A DNA stretch of 64,000 nt from Euwallacea fornicatus (lineage: Eukaryota; Arthropoda; Insecta; Coleoptera; Curculionidae). The position numbers and the translations under genes were made by a program. The notes beneath the pieces are model-generated. The model was given only the letters and a program-made list of their open reading frames with translations, ran no database searches and was not told the DNA's origin. Every line of letters starts with the position of its first letter. The stretch's first letter is position 1. The stretch spans positions 1,240,001-1,304,000 of the forward strand of contig NC_089556.1 of NCBI RefSeq assembly GCF_040115645.1. Direction: 5' to 3'. Positions 13,345-23,785 of the stretch are shown piece after piece.

Positions 13345-13401
13345 GTACCCTAGGAAACGTCAATGCGTGTGTTCGTTGAAGAAGGGCGAGTGTTGTTCTC
13401 A
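13345..13401 (+). CDS. Candidate 57-bp internal exon, Cys-rich
   Basis: The segment is bounded by a pyrimidine-rich acceptor (CCCATTTTTCTTAG) and a donor reading CA then GTGAGT. In the only open phase (offset 1) it encodes 18 residues with four Cys and several Lys/Arg. Its length is a multiple of three, as for a cassette exon. No family is recognised and no partner exon can be joined. Splice-like pairs of this quality occur by chance in 64 kb. Confidence 0.18.
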
Positions 13402-13743
13402 GTGAGTCTTAAGCAAGACTAGAGTGCAATTTCACCGCTTCAGTAACCCTCACTGATGCAGCCAATTCTACGACGTATTTAAAACGGCACACAGCAACTC
13501 ACATAGATTGGGGAAAGGTCAACTTGCCACCTTCAGCCTCATCGGCTGAAACATGCCAAAGAGGGTGTCATTTGACGCCATTAAGGGGTTAATTCAGAAA
13601 GCGACATAACGCGTCACTTGCTCCCCAGGAAGCCTGCGAGCTTCGCATAGTGATACGACATTATATGGAGACAAGGATTAATTAAGACAGCAGAATGGGG
13701 GATTACCGAGCCGACTTTATTGGCGGAAACAATCGGCGATGGC

Positions 13744-13774
13744 ATAATAACAATAATAATAATAATAATAATAA
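13744..13774 (+). repeat. (AAT)n microsatellite
   Basis: About ten AAT/ATA units with one C interruption at 13,751. It is a simple sequence repeat with no sign of transcription. Confidence 0.95.
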
Positions 13775-14100
13775 GCCGACGAAGGTGTCCGGAATGTCAA
13801 ATTGCAAATTTGTGGCTTAAATTTGTATTGGCGTGTTATAAGTGAAAATCCATACAGAAACCCTGTCTTTGTTACCGTAGAGCTCGCATCGAAAGCCGCG
13901 TTATGTCCAGTCTCGCGGACAACTCAGGCGAGAACTTTCTCGTGTATCATAAAGAAAAACGTCCTCTAATCTGAACCTTCGACGTCTCTACATATCGAAA
14001 TTTCAACTAGGTATAATTAAATATCCAAAGGCGACCTTAACCAGAAGTGGAATCAAGCAATTTGAGCTATTGAATTGGCCACGGCAGAGAAACTTCGGAC

Positions 14101-14460
14101 ATCTTAGAGCGCCACTGGAGACCTCAACTGAAGCGAAGAACTATTGAACGCTTCAGAACGTTCATATTTCAATTGGTTGTGAAAAATAGAATGCAAGGAC
14201 GTTCTTAAATGGCATTAAAGTAAGCGTTAAACGATTCGTCGTAAATTGAAACGCCGCTGGACGCTACAATTGGTTTAATGAAATTTAAAAAAAAATCGGT
14301 CCTAAGACGCCGCTGGAGTTTTAGATTTCCACGTGAAAACTACCGAACTGTTCAAACGTGCAAGTTTGAGTTTGCGTGAACACTCTAGTACAGGGGCGGC
14401 TCAGGAGCTAAAATTGACGCCAATAAGAAAAACTGAAAATCATCTTAGAACGCCACTGAA
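14101..14460 (+). repeat. Cluster of four copies of a short CGCC(A/G)CTG motif
   Basis: Four direct copies are seen at 14,101-14,120, 14,241-14,262, 14,299-14,318 and 14,441-14,460. Each has an A-rich or TTAGA-like lead, then CGCC(A/G)CTG(G/A)A and a following CT..(A/G)ATT-like tail. Copies 1 and 4 share the lead ATCTTAGA. Spacings are about 140, 58 and 142 bp. Further single copies are near 18,913-18,933 and 28,281-28,297. Read backwards the motif is CAG(T/C)GGCG, the same core as hAT-like ends, so nested or tandem element termini are one explanation. Confidence 0.45.
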
Positions 14461-14675
14461 GGCTTCGATTAAATAAAAAAAAAATCATTAATGCTATGCA
14501 AAAATTGAGACGAAATTTATTACAGCCCTTTAGGAGGAGTCATTTTCATCTTTTAAGGCTCTTTAACATTTAAAATCATGTTTCAACGTGTACGTTATCA
14601 GTATCAGGAAGCTGGGGTGCAGCAGCACAATAGCGATGCAGAATTCATCGGTATCTGATGTCATCCGGCACTTAC

Positions 14676-14778
14676 CAGTGGATCTCCGTTTCAACTAGGA
14701 CGAGCATCGAAAGGGACGTCCTGTAGTTTCTCGTGATGCTTCCACTCTTTCCATGAACTTTTTCATCTGGCGAATCTC
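14676..14778 (-). CDS. Candidate 103-bp internal exon
   Basis: On the minus strand a pyrimidine-rich acceptor (TTTTTCACACAG) precedes 103 bases that end at CACTG followed by a consensus donor GTAAGT. Exactly one of the three phases is open through the whole segment (33 codons, Ser/Thr-rich with charged residues). No family is recognised. Joining it to the next exon-like segment on this strand (8262-8231) would create a stop codon, so that pair is not a transcript. Chance remains quite possible. Confidence 0.25.
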
Positions 14779-15716
14779 CTGTGTGAAAAAGCATATGCTT
14801 GAGCCTAAAGCCCTAATAATAAAATCAAATAAGGGAGGTTATATAGAGATATTTATCACTTTCATTCGCACCCTCGCAGTACCATTGTTTCCCCTCTCGA
14901 AAATCTTAATCTGGCAATTTACAAGATCTCCCGCCGCAATTCTTGTAGGCGGTAGCCGTACGGAACAATATAAAATTCCGCAAGAGATCCGTAATAATGC
15001 ATTTATATGCTATTTATCGCCGTGGCGGCGTGCCATAATTGCATTTTACGTAATTTATGAATCGTAGTCGTCTCTTGAAGGAGTGCAATTGAAATGCGAC
15101 CATTCATCAACGCCCTTATTGCTCGAGGGTGTGTACACAAGCGCTTATTGAATTTGAACTGCCGAATTTACAGTGTATTGAAAAGGTCAATTGTGGTTCA
15201 AGAAGGATTTACATTAAATATACCATTTGATAAATCAATATTATATGCAGTAACTGATAGGATTGCGGCCGACATTGGCAGTCCTGCCAATTTTTGGTAT
15301 TCAACGCAACAAGTCCCGCAAATGCATGTAAATTACGTGAACAATGGCTCAGTGCTCGGTTGTCGATCACCTGCTATTAATCTGTATTAAAAGCGTATTA
15401 TTTTAATGTGCGTCGAGAGCCACTTTCGGGTTTAAGTTACAAGCTACATGTTTTAGCTTTTAACGAGTAACTATATAATAAATTACATTTAGACCATATT
15501 ACACCCGGGCTCGTTACTCCGAAAGGGTTAAATGCGGCGAGAAACGATTATTAGTCCATATTTGGGCTTCTCACCTGCTTTTGAAATCGTAATTAGTCCA
15601 CCGGAACTAATGCGTGGATTATTTGTTTGGAGTGCAGAAGAATGACAGCGTAGGAGGAACGCCCTTAATGAAATTTTTCGCAATGGTAGTGTTACCGGGC
15701 GGGAGCCAAAGAGTCA

Positions 15717-15736
15717 CCCCCCCCCCACCCCCCCCC
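15717..15736 (+). repeat. Poly-C tract
   Basis: Ten C, one A and nine C in a row. It is a low-complexity tract; lengths of such runs are also prone to assembly error. Confidence 0.9.
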
Positions 15737-15760
15737 GAATCGGTTTAAGGCATTATTCAG

Positions 15761-16021
15761 GTAGCGAACTTTGAGCTTTTCGATTTGCTAACTGTAAGTT
15801 TGTTTTCGGAAAATAACTCATCAGCGATGACCAATGAGGGATCTGAATCCCGACGGAGTTCGGTCGGACAAACGGAGCCGGGACAGATTGCAAACGTTCA
15901 GGTTCTGCGATTCGGCCCCTATCTAATCATTTTTTATTCACGTCGCATTCCCGTTAACGAGAGCTTGGAATTAAAGATTTACGCTTGGTCTATGATACAT
16001 GTTCAACAATCGGAAATTTAA
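15761..16021 (+). CDS. Candidate terminal exon, unknown protein
   Basis: After an acceptor-like CATTATTCAG the frame is open for 86 codons to a TAA. The middle is Ser/Arg-rich with charged and polar residues, and the remainder is hydrophobic. No known domain. It ends 30 bp from an oppositely oriented candidate (16,052-16,222), which would make convergent ends if both were real. The length is within chance expectation. Confidence 0.18.
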   Translation, partial: VANFELFDLLTVSLFSENNSSAMTNEGSESRRSSVGQTEPGQIANVQVLRFGPYLIIFYSRRIPVNESLELKIYAWSMIHVQQSEI

Positions 16022-16051
16022 CTAAAGTCTAAAACTAAAGTCTTGCTCTGG

Positions 16052-16222
16052 TCAGTTCTGGTTTTGTCCTCGCACATGTCTCGGTCGTGCTTTCTTGTAT
16101 CTTATTTCGCAGGCGTTTCGTGCACGACCAACACTGAGACTGCAAACGCCGAGGCTTTTTTCTCGTCGCTCTATGTCACGGGAGCCGAATCTATCGCGCT
16201 CACGACCTGAGAGAGAACATTT
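16052..16222 (-). CDS. Candidate terminal exon, Arg-rich
   Basis: On the minus strand an acceptor-like TTCATTGCTCAG leads into 56 codons ending in TGA. The peptide is strongly basic with many Arg and several Ser and Asp. No family is recognised. Convergent with 15,761-16,021. Low complexity and short length limit confidence. Confidence 0.18.
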   Translation of the reverse strand, partial: KCSLSGRERDRFGSRDIERREKSLGVCSLSVGRARNACEIRYKKARPRHVRGQNQN

Positions 16223-16718
16223 CTGAGCAATGAATTGTGTACAATGCGGAATTGACAATACTTTTTTTGATCAGTCAACTTGTCTGCCCTCTTGTTCGGT
16301 ACAAATCCCATTCCAAATTTGTCAAAACTAATTTAGTCCGTGCAAAACGTAAGTGTCCTCTACACGCATCATGTTGGTTGCCGAATCTGACATTATAATG
16401 CGAATATGGCGATAAAACGTTACGACTAAACCAGGCTTAATAGAGAATTTAAATGTTTAATGCTGTTGAATTACATTTACAAATTTCTCTCGCTTATTTG
16501 ATAAACCATCCAGGATTGACAAATCTATTGAAATTCCTAATCTCAGGGGGAAAACTTCTCAATTATGAATTTTACTGAATTTAACTTAATCATGCATCAA
16601 GCTTATGTTGTCAAAGTTTCCATGCTTTAATATCTTATTATCCTCTCTATTAGAGGATGTGTATCCAAAATCCTCTAATAGAAATATTTCATAGTTTAAT
16701 TCTACAAAATTCCAGACC

Positions 16719-17164
16719 GATTCTGGATGAGAAAATATTTCGGATTTCGCATCTTCCAAATTTGTTTCATCTTGCGATTCGCGTCGCCCTTGCAGTTTAC
16801 GGTCCCAGGGCCAAAGGGTCCTCTCTTAACTTTCGGGTCAAAATCTCCAACTTGGCTTCAGGTGGAGTATAAGATGAAGATGAACAACTGGGCATAAATC
16901 CTCCAGACCCGCACTTAGATTTAGTTGATCAGCGTGCTTATGCATCTCTGTCCCTGGTTTCGTGCTGCAGTTGCTATTGCAATCAAGCTTATTACAGTTT
17001 GCAACCTCGGGGCCATGAATTTCGGTTTCACCGTCCCAAGACAAGATCGCACTTTCGTACAGTTGATCAGCGAACCTGAATTCGTGTAATGTAGAATTAC
17101 AACGTTCGTTTCTGTTCAACTGCAGATAGATTCTGGATTAGAGATTCCACGTTCCGCATCTTCC
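16719..17164 (-). repeat. Degenerate internally repeated segment
   Basis: Two pairs of repeated words lie in direct orientation. GATTCTGGAT followed by CGCATCTTCC occurs at 16,719-16,757 and 17,129-17,164. AGTTGATCAGC with a nearby CGCACTT-like word occurs at 16,923-16,933 and 17,061-17,071. The offsets are about 410 and 138 bp, close to a 3:1 ratio, hinting at an eroded tandem array with a unit near 137 bp. A 93-codon minus-strand frame (17,119-16,838) with codon-like composition and six Cys overlaps it, without a recognised family. Confidence 0.3.
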
Positions 17165-20100
17165 AGTTCGCGGTCGGGTTGCCAAAATGTCATAACCTCA
17201 AGACCGAAATTTATTTACAGATCGGTTATTTCAATTTTATAATTCAGCGGGCCTAGGATTCGTATCATGACAATACCGGGAGAGAAACCTGCATTAAAAA
17301 AGGAATTAGCCCTTCACTGAACGTCCATTCTTAGCGTCGACGAGTGTGAAGTTTTTCAAGAGTTTCACTCGTTGAAAGAATTTTTGCGCTCTTCAGAGAC
17401 TTACGCAAAATTATTTTATCAATAAACTCCAATTGTTTTTAATTTACGCACAATGGAGAGCAGCAATTAATAATTCATAATTCAGCCGAAGCTTCGAAAT
17501 GCCATTTCAATTTCAACTGAGGCAAATATAGATGAATTAAAATTCCGAGCCTAAATTGTTGAAATAAAATAAAATTAGGCAGAATTGAAGCATTTTGAGG
17601 CTCAAAATAAATTGGCAGATTTCGATTTTAGCCATTAAATATTAAATAGTATATCGCGAAATATTGCCGTTGCAAAAATAGGTTTTTGTATGCATAATAC
17701 ATGGCAGGATTTTCCAATAAAGTCCCAAGCAAAATTAGGATTTCCCTGACATGTTTGAGATTCCGAAATACGAGGAAGTGTCGATAAATCAATTTGTCGA
17801 GTATAATAAATCACGATTTTTTTGTACAAGAAGTGCAGGCGGTAATAAGCAGTGGGGCGACGCGGCAATTCAATTACTGCCGACCTTTCTTGAGCGATAA
17901 CATCGGCAATAGAGGCGGCGAATGCATCAGAATTGTGCAATATAATTCAGAAGAATTCACTGGGGAACGCCCAAAATCCAATCAAGTGAACTACAAACAG
18001 CGGCGGCACTCATTTTATTGCTTTCTGGTATACAGAACGATGCATTTTGAATGGAACACTCCAAAAGATTTGTCAGAGTGCTGGCTAGTGTTGGTCAGGA
18101 GGCTCAGAATGTGCTCGAACTTATGTGATCTCCCGATGCAGCACCACTGCTTTTGAATGCGTTTAATATTTACGAATTCACATGTGCTCCTAAAGCTTTC
18201 AGGATCTCTGCTTGCGATGAGGAAACCGTTCGTTTTTCCTCTCGCAGGGAGAAAGTCTCGTGAACGAGTTATTCCAGGGAAGATATCGTAAAACTTAATT
18301 TATTTAATTGCGTCCATATCTCTTGGAGAAGACCCAGTACTGCCACATTTTTCGTGATATACAGTTTTATTCGAAAATAGTTCCTGTCCTACATTTGACT
18401 TTCTCAGATCTCTGCCCGGAAGTTTTCTGGTTGCTCCCTCGTTAGTTGGAAAGACTAAAAATTTAAAGGGACAATAGCAAATGCAGATTTGTCACAAACC
18501 GTTCAGTTTTTCCCAAAAAATTCAACACCCCTAGTTTCGTGCCCCTAGTGCGGGTGTTCCCTGGGAGTCCCCTATTGGCAGTTGATTTTTCATCATAGAG
18601 AGGGATTCTTCACACAACACGGTATATTCTCAGGAAATTCCACATTTTCGTGTTTTCTCTGATTTTTCCTTGGGTATTTTGAATGTTTCAGAGTGGTTTA
18701 CGTACAGCTTAAGATGCATTACACGTCTGTTTCCCCCTGCCTTACGCGTTTGGCCTGTTCCAGGTTCGTGCATGCCCTGCTTTCTCTCTTGTAAAAATTC
18801 TCTCAATGGCGACGATTAGACCTTCTAAAACGGCAAAATTTCACTTTTTTCGTGAATTAAATCTACCAAAAAGGATCACTGAACAAATTTGTCCCTTATT
18901 AGCTCGTCGCCGCTCGTAGAAACGCCACTGCAGCCTCCACAGCACCTACACCATAAATCCTCCCATTTATTCCACCTTGGTTGGTATAATACCTTTTCGT
19001 TACACTTCAAAAAGCGCTTTGCTACCCAAATAAATCAGCCAATTATCCCTTAATCTGAATATTCGTTAATAAGGGCCGTAAGAAAAGAAATTGGAGCCCA
19101 TCGCGGAGGGTTTGGGTCGAAGATGCCCCTAAAAAGCTATAAAAGGTTCATCAGGAAATTAAATTAAGTTTGGGGGAGATTTAAAGCTTCGACATTGAAA
19201 ATTTTTAATGCAATTTTCGTTTAATTTCCACTGCCTTTTTGTCCGAAACATTATCAGCAATGCTGGGCGACGATTCGGTGGGGGATAGTTGGAATTCTTA
19301 AGCAAACTTAAGGGCACATTTAGGGGAATAAAGATAATTTAATCTCGAGTCCAGTTTGAAATAAAACTTAGGCAAAACCGCCCGAAAGAAAGGAAAAGTT
19401 TGACTAAACAATCAGCTAAAGCAATTTAGGAAAAGATGTTTAATAAAGATTTGCGGTGCAGGAATTTAAAGTTAATAACACAGAAAGAATATTCGACTCG
19501 AGCCCTTTTAAAAGGTATGCAGCGATTGGAACGAAAGAAGTTTTTCACAAGCCAAAGTTAGTTTTATTCCTTTGTCTACATTTAAAAAGCGGGGAAACTT
19601 TGGGGAAGCTTTCGAAACGCCAGTTTTACTTCTTTATCCTTTAAAGGGAAAGGTTTAATTTCAATGTTAGTGGGAAATGAAAAATAAGGTTCGCAAGTTT
19701 TTATGCGTCCGCTACTGGTTCTCGAATAAAGTCTTATCGAGAACGGTGCAGGACAATAGTAGCAGCAGCAGTAGTAGGCCCTAAGGGGCCGTTTTCACGT
19801 TCCTACTTCACACACTAAATATCGCTAATCCCATAGACAAATTCTCGCGCGTCCCGTGCGAAGAAAAACTAAAGGGAAAACTTCAAAATTTCCCACGAAC
19901 ACGTTGGCACATTTTTAGATGGAGAATGCGCTGGTTAAGAAATGGCTGGCTAATTTTGGCAGGCACTGCGCTTAATAAGCCTCAAAGACACTCTCTCCTT
20001 TATACCCCGAAAGGGAGCATCATTAAGCTGTTATATTATCGCTGTAGCAGATGGCAAAGAATACATCCATTTTGGCATAAATTGTCGGGTCACGCGATAT

Positions 20101-23038
20101 TACCATGTCAACTCAACATGCGTATCGCTCTTATTATTTTATCACTTAATGACTCACACGAACAACCCTGAGCCTTAAGTGAATCGGCTCCATGCGGAAA
20201 CAAGATTGCACAAATGCTTGCCCCACCGAGTTTCCAGTGAGTACGTTATTTCAATTATCAACTTTCCTAATCCGAAGATTTTCATGTTAATGTTTAACTT
20301 CTCCCCCGAATTTCTCCGGGTATTATTGTCCTATTTCCTTTCCAAAACTGCAAAACTGTTGTCTCTCCAGTATCTTCGGTCTCCATAAACAGTCAGTAAT
20401 GACTCTCGGACCAGTCTTTAAACGGTTTATTGTGCATAAAAGAAAACTTTCGGGTCACAAGTCAATTTTAAGCCGAGCTATTGAGCAATTTAGTACTGTG
20501 TAAATACAAATTTATAACTCTTTGTTTCCAGTTCGCCAGTTTTCCAAACACCCGGAAAGCTGAGTAGTTCTGCCAATTAAAATCGAGTAGCATGCTGAAA
20601 TTGGTAATTTATTACATGTCTGTAAACTGCTATATGAGAGGAATGGGATCTGATTACCACTCTGCAGATTGCAGTAATTTCGTTAGGGAAGCGTTATGGT
20701 GTGAAGGGTTTATTATTTGTAAATCGATTTCAAAACGTGTATGTATTCCATTGGCAATAATGTCTGGAATAATTGACTGAATTTTTATATAAACCGGCAC
20801 ATTTCTACTCAATCAGCCTCGATATTTCCCGACTTACGCGGGGCCGTAGGGAAAGCAACAGAGAAATGGGAATGCGGAAACTCATAGTGAGGATAACAAC
20901 GGGAATTATCATTATATGAAATGTAAATGAAGGATCAGATCTTGTTTCGGAGGTCCCTTCCAGACAACTGAGGGAAGAACTGACTGGGACCGAAAGAGGG
21001 TTACGGGAAGAGTTATCGGGGGCGCTCGCGCGTTCGTCACGGACGTTACGCGTGTGATTCTCGATCAAAATTACTATATACCAACCCTTTCAAAATTAAT
21101 CCCCAAACCGTCCTTATCCTGAACACCCGTAAATTCAGATCGCTGCCAACTCCTTTTCCCTAAAGGTGACCCTTGACTCGTACACATACAAACATAAAGT
21201 GACCCTCCAAACTTTACATCTTGTTATCGCGTTGACAGGGATCTTTGAAAAGTTTGCGACCAAGAGAGTTAACCAATTTTCGGGCAGGTCTGTCAACTTC
21301 CGAGGAAATTCTTCACTCAATTGAGTTAACTCCGTTCTGTATGGGAGAGACATGTATAGTTTCCTAAAACACTGGGATCGGCTGTTCCTGTGCGACAACT
21401 TAATTTAAAATTAAGGCCCAAACTTAGTTAAGGGACTTCCCTGTCTCTTTACTTAATCGGGCTGGAAAATAATCCTAACGTTGAATTTCAGATACAAAGT
21501 TCTGCTTCAGACTGTGTACTCAAGTTACTATCATGGGTAGGCTTTGAATTGATGAGCGGGGCATTGCGTGATAACGTTATAAACGATTTTTCCTACACAA
21601 CATAAATCTGTCTGAGACCTCTAAAAGATTCAGAAACTTTTACCAAACCATCAGTTACATCTTTAAAGAGCTCTGGAATTGAAAATTTGAGGTTACAAAC
21701 CACAAATGACTTAATGATATGTTGAAAAGCGGGCCTGAGGCACGTACCTTGTAATTCGTGTCATATTAAGGATTCACTCGTGTCTCATGGGATTTGTGAC
21801 AAATATCCGTATAATTAACTGTAGTTTACGATAGAGAAATTTTTTCCTGAAAAGGTCTTATTTCAGTTAAAGACGTGTCTAAGGTATGTAATACTCGTTA
21901 GGCTTCAGCATGCTTCTGCTAATGAAAAATATATCTCTCCCGTGCCGAAAAGCAGCTCTCGCTGCAATTTCGCGTAAGCCCCCGGTGCATCACAGACAAA
22001 TTCGTCTAAAATTAGTTTAGAAACTTAATTACTTAGTCGAAAGTTAGATTCTTTGTCCCAATATTATATCATCTCACGAACAAAGTAGGTAAGAACGTGT
22101 TCTCTCGAGTTGTTGAAGCGTATGATGACATTAATGTCTTCGTTCGCAAAGACGCCTTGCAGCCAGACGAAATTTATTGGAAGGATGACAATATTAGTTT
22201 AACAAGTTTACTTATTAAGCTACTTTCGGTACTAGTTCTGTAGGATACTCTATAAGTCTCAAATAAATACACCAGCAAGTTCACTTCCCTCCACACGAGC
22301 AAACATGTGTTTTAAGTAGTGTTTAAACTTAGATTTACACTAAATCGTTCTTATCCCAAATCCTATGGCCATACAACGCCCTCGGACCTTAAGGTTTATG
22401 ACATTTGAGCCTTATCGATTCAAACAGCCAAACTATCGTTAAAACTTTTACAATGTTGGGCATTTCACCCAGAAGTGGCAATTGTAACTCTGTCACAAAG
22501 AACAATATGGGATAGCGCTAAATGAAGTTTAAGTGCTGCCCCTTTCCAGGGAGGGTGAACTTTCAAAGAGAAAACGGGGTTATTGTGACCAATCTGTTCG
22601 ACAACTACCATTCAAGGTACTAATAGGGGTAATAAGAAACTTTCATTTTTTTCTCATAGACTGAACGAACTACGGTTGAGAAGTTGGATGGTTCCTTCAG
22701 AATCGAGTTCCTTTCCGTTCATTTATCAATTATCAGGATTCTTCAGAAGTTCCTTTGAGAGTCATCAAAACGTCCTATTAAGCGATCCCTCGGCGATAAT
22801 TATTGGTTTGCTTCACGCTTTGAGAAGAAATGCCACGACAAACTCCGGGGTTTCTACATAATTTATCCACGCACATTAGAGTTTCATTAATTATTTATGA
22901 TGTTATCAACGAGTTTCTCTATGGAGCTTTTCAAAATCGACGAGATCTTCCATCGCTTGCCAAGTTATTTTTCGCATTTTTGCGTGTTGCATTTACTAAC
23001 AATGTTAAAGCGAGAAATTTGGTACGTTAGATTGTAGT
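17165..23038. other. Non-coding stretch
   Basis: No recognisable gene. A 120-codon frame at 17,794-18,156 and a frame after a good acceptor at 18,764-18,919 have no family match and are within chance length. An AGC/AGT triplet tract is at 19,758-19,777. Nothing else is nameable. Confidence 0.5.
19758..19777 (+). repeat. Short AGC/AGT triplet tract
   Basis: About six triplet units alternating AGT and AGC. Low-complexity sequence. Confidence 0.7.
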
Positions 23039-23041
23039 ATA

Positions 23042-23783
23042 CAGGGTGTGTAAAAAAGGCGCAGCAATATTTAAACGGGCGATTTCTCAGGTTGTTTTAT
23101 GAAAAAAAGTCCCTGTAAACATAGGTGGGCAAAAGTGTTGTCTCCAAGACACAGGGGATTAATGTTTTTTTTTTTTAATTACGTTTTTTGAAAAATAATT
23201 CAAACATCTTTCCACCGAGTGTTTGACATTGAGTAGCGCTGTTTGTAGTAACAAGGAACTGATTTGTCCATGACTACGTTAAAATGATTAAGTCCAGTGC
23301 CGTCGGGCGGGGGAGACCCCTTAACCGAATTTATTGACAATAGAACGTGCGCCACGGAATTCAATTAAATTTAGGTATTTTGTTGAGATGCAGCAACTAA
23401 AAAATACAACTTTTTGCCTCTTAAATTTTCGTCGTGTCTCGCTCCGTTTACGAGATAAAAAATAACAACCATTTTATTGCACGTCCATTTATCATAAAAG
23501 GACTTTTTCAAAAAATTCAAGGATTTATTCCCTTGTTCCCTAAAAGTATTTTGTGCTTCGATGATTTTGCCCCTAATTACGGCAAACAACGCTACCAAAT
23601 TCCAAAAAAATCGCTCGATGGACATTTTATTTATTTTTCAAAAAATGTTATTTCAGAAAGATTTTAACATCCTGTATCTCGGAAACAATACATTTCCGGA
23701 CCTAAGTTTATAGGAACTTTTTTGCATGAAATAACCTGGGCAATTGCCCCCTTAAATTTGCCGCGTACTTTTTAAACGCCCTG
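23042..23783. mobile_element. Non-autonomous DNA transposon (MITE-like), long TIRs, TA flanks
   Basis: The left end reads TA then CAGGGTGTGTAAAAAAG. The right end, reverse-complemented, reads TA then CAGGGCGTTTAAAAAG. The two arms stay alignable for roughly 120-130 bp: both contain CAGGTT(G/A)TTTCATG-like, AAAAAAGT(C/T)CCT(G/A)TAAAC and TTT/CTCC(A/G)AGA(T/C)ACAGG words, at about two thirds identity by eye. The flanking TA on each side fits the TA target preference of Tc1/mariner-type elements. The body has no long transposase frame, so it is a non-autonomous copy. The superfamily assignment is inference. Confidence 0.8.
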
Positions 23784-23785
23784 TA

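Noticed and set aside
17794..18156. Possible BEL/Pao integrase-like peptide
   Set aside because: Similarity limited to a few scattered residues; no catalytic D-D-E pattern.
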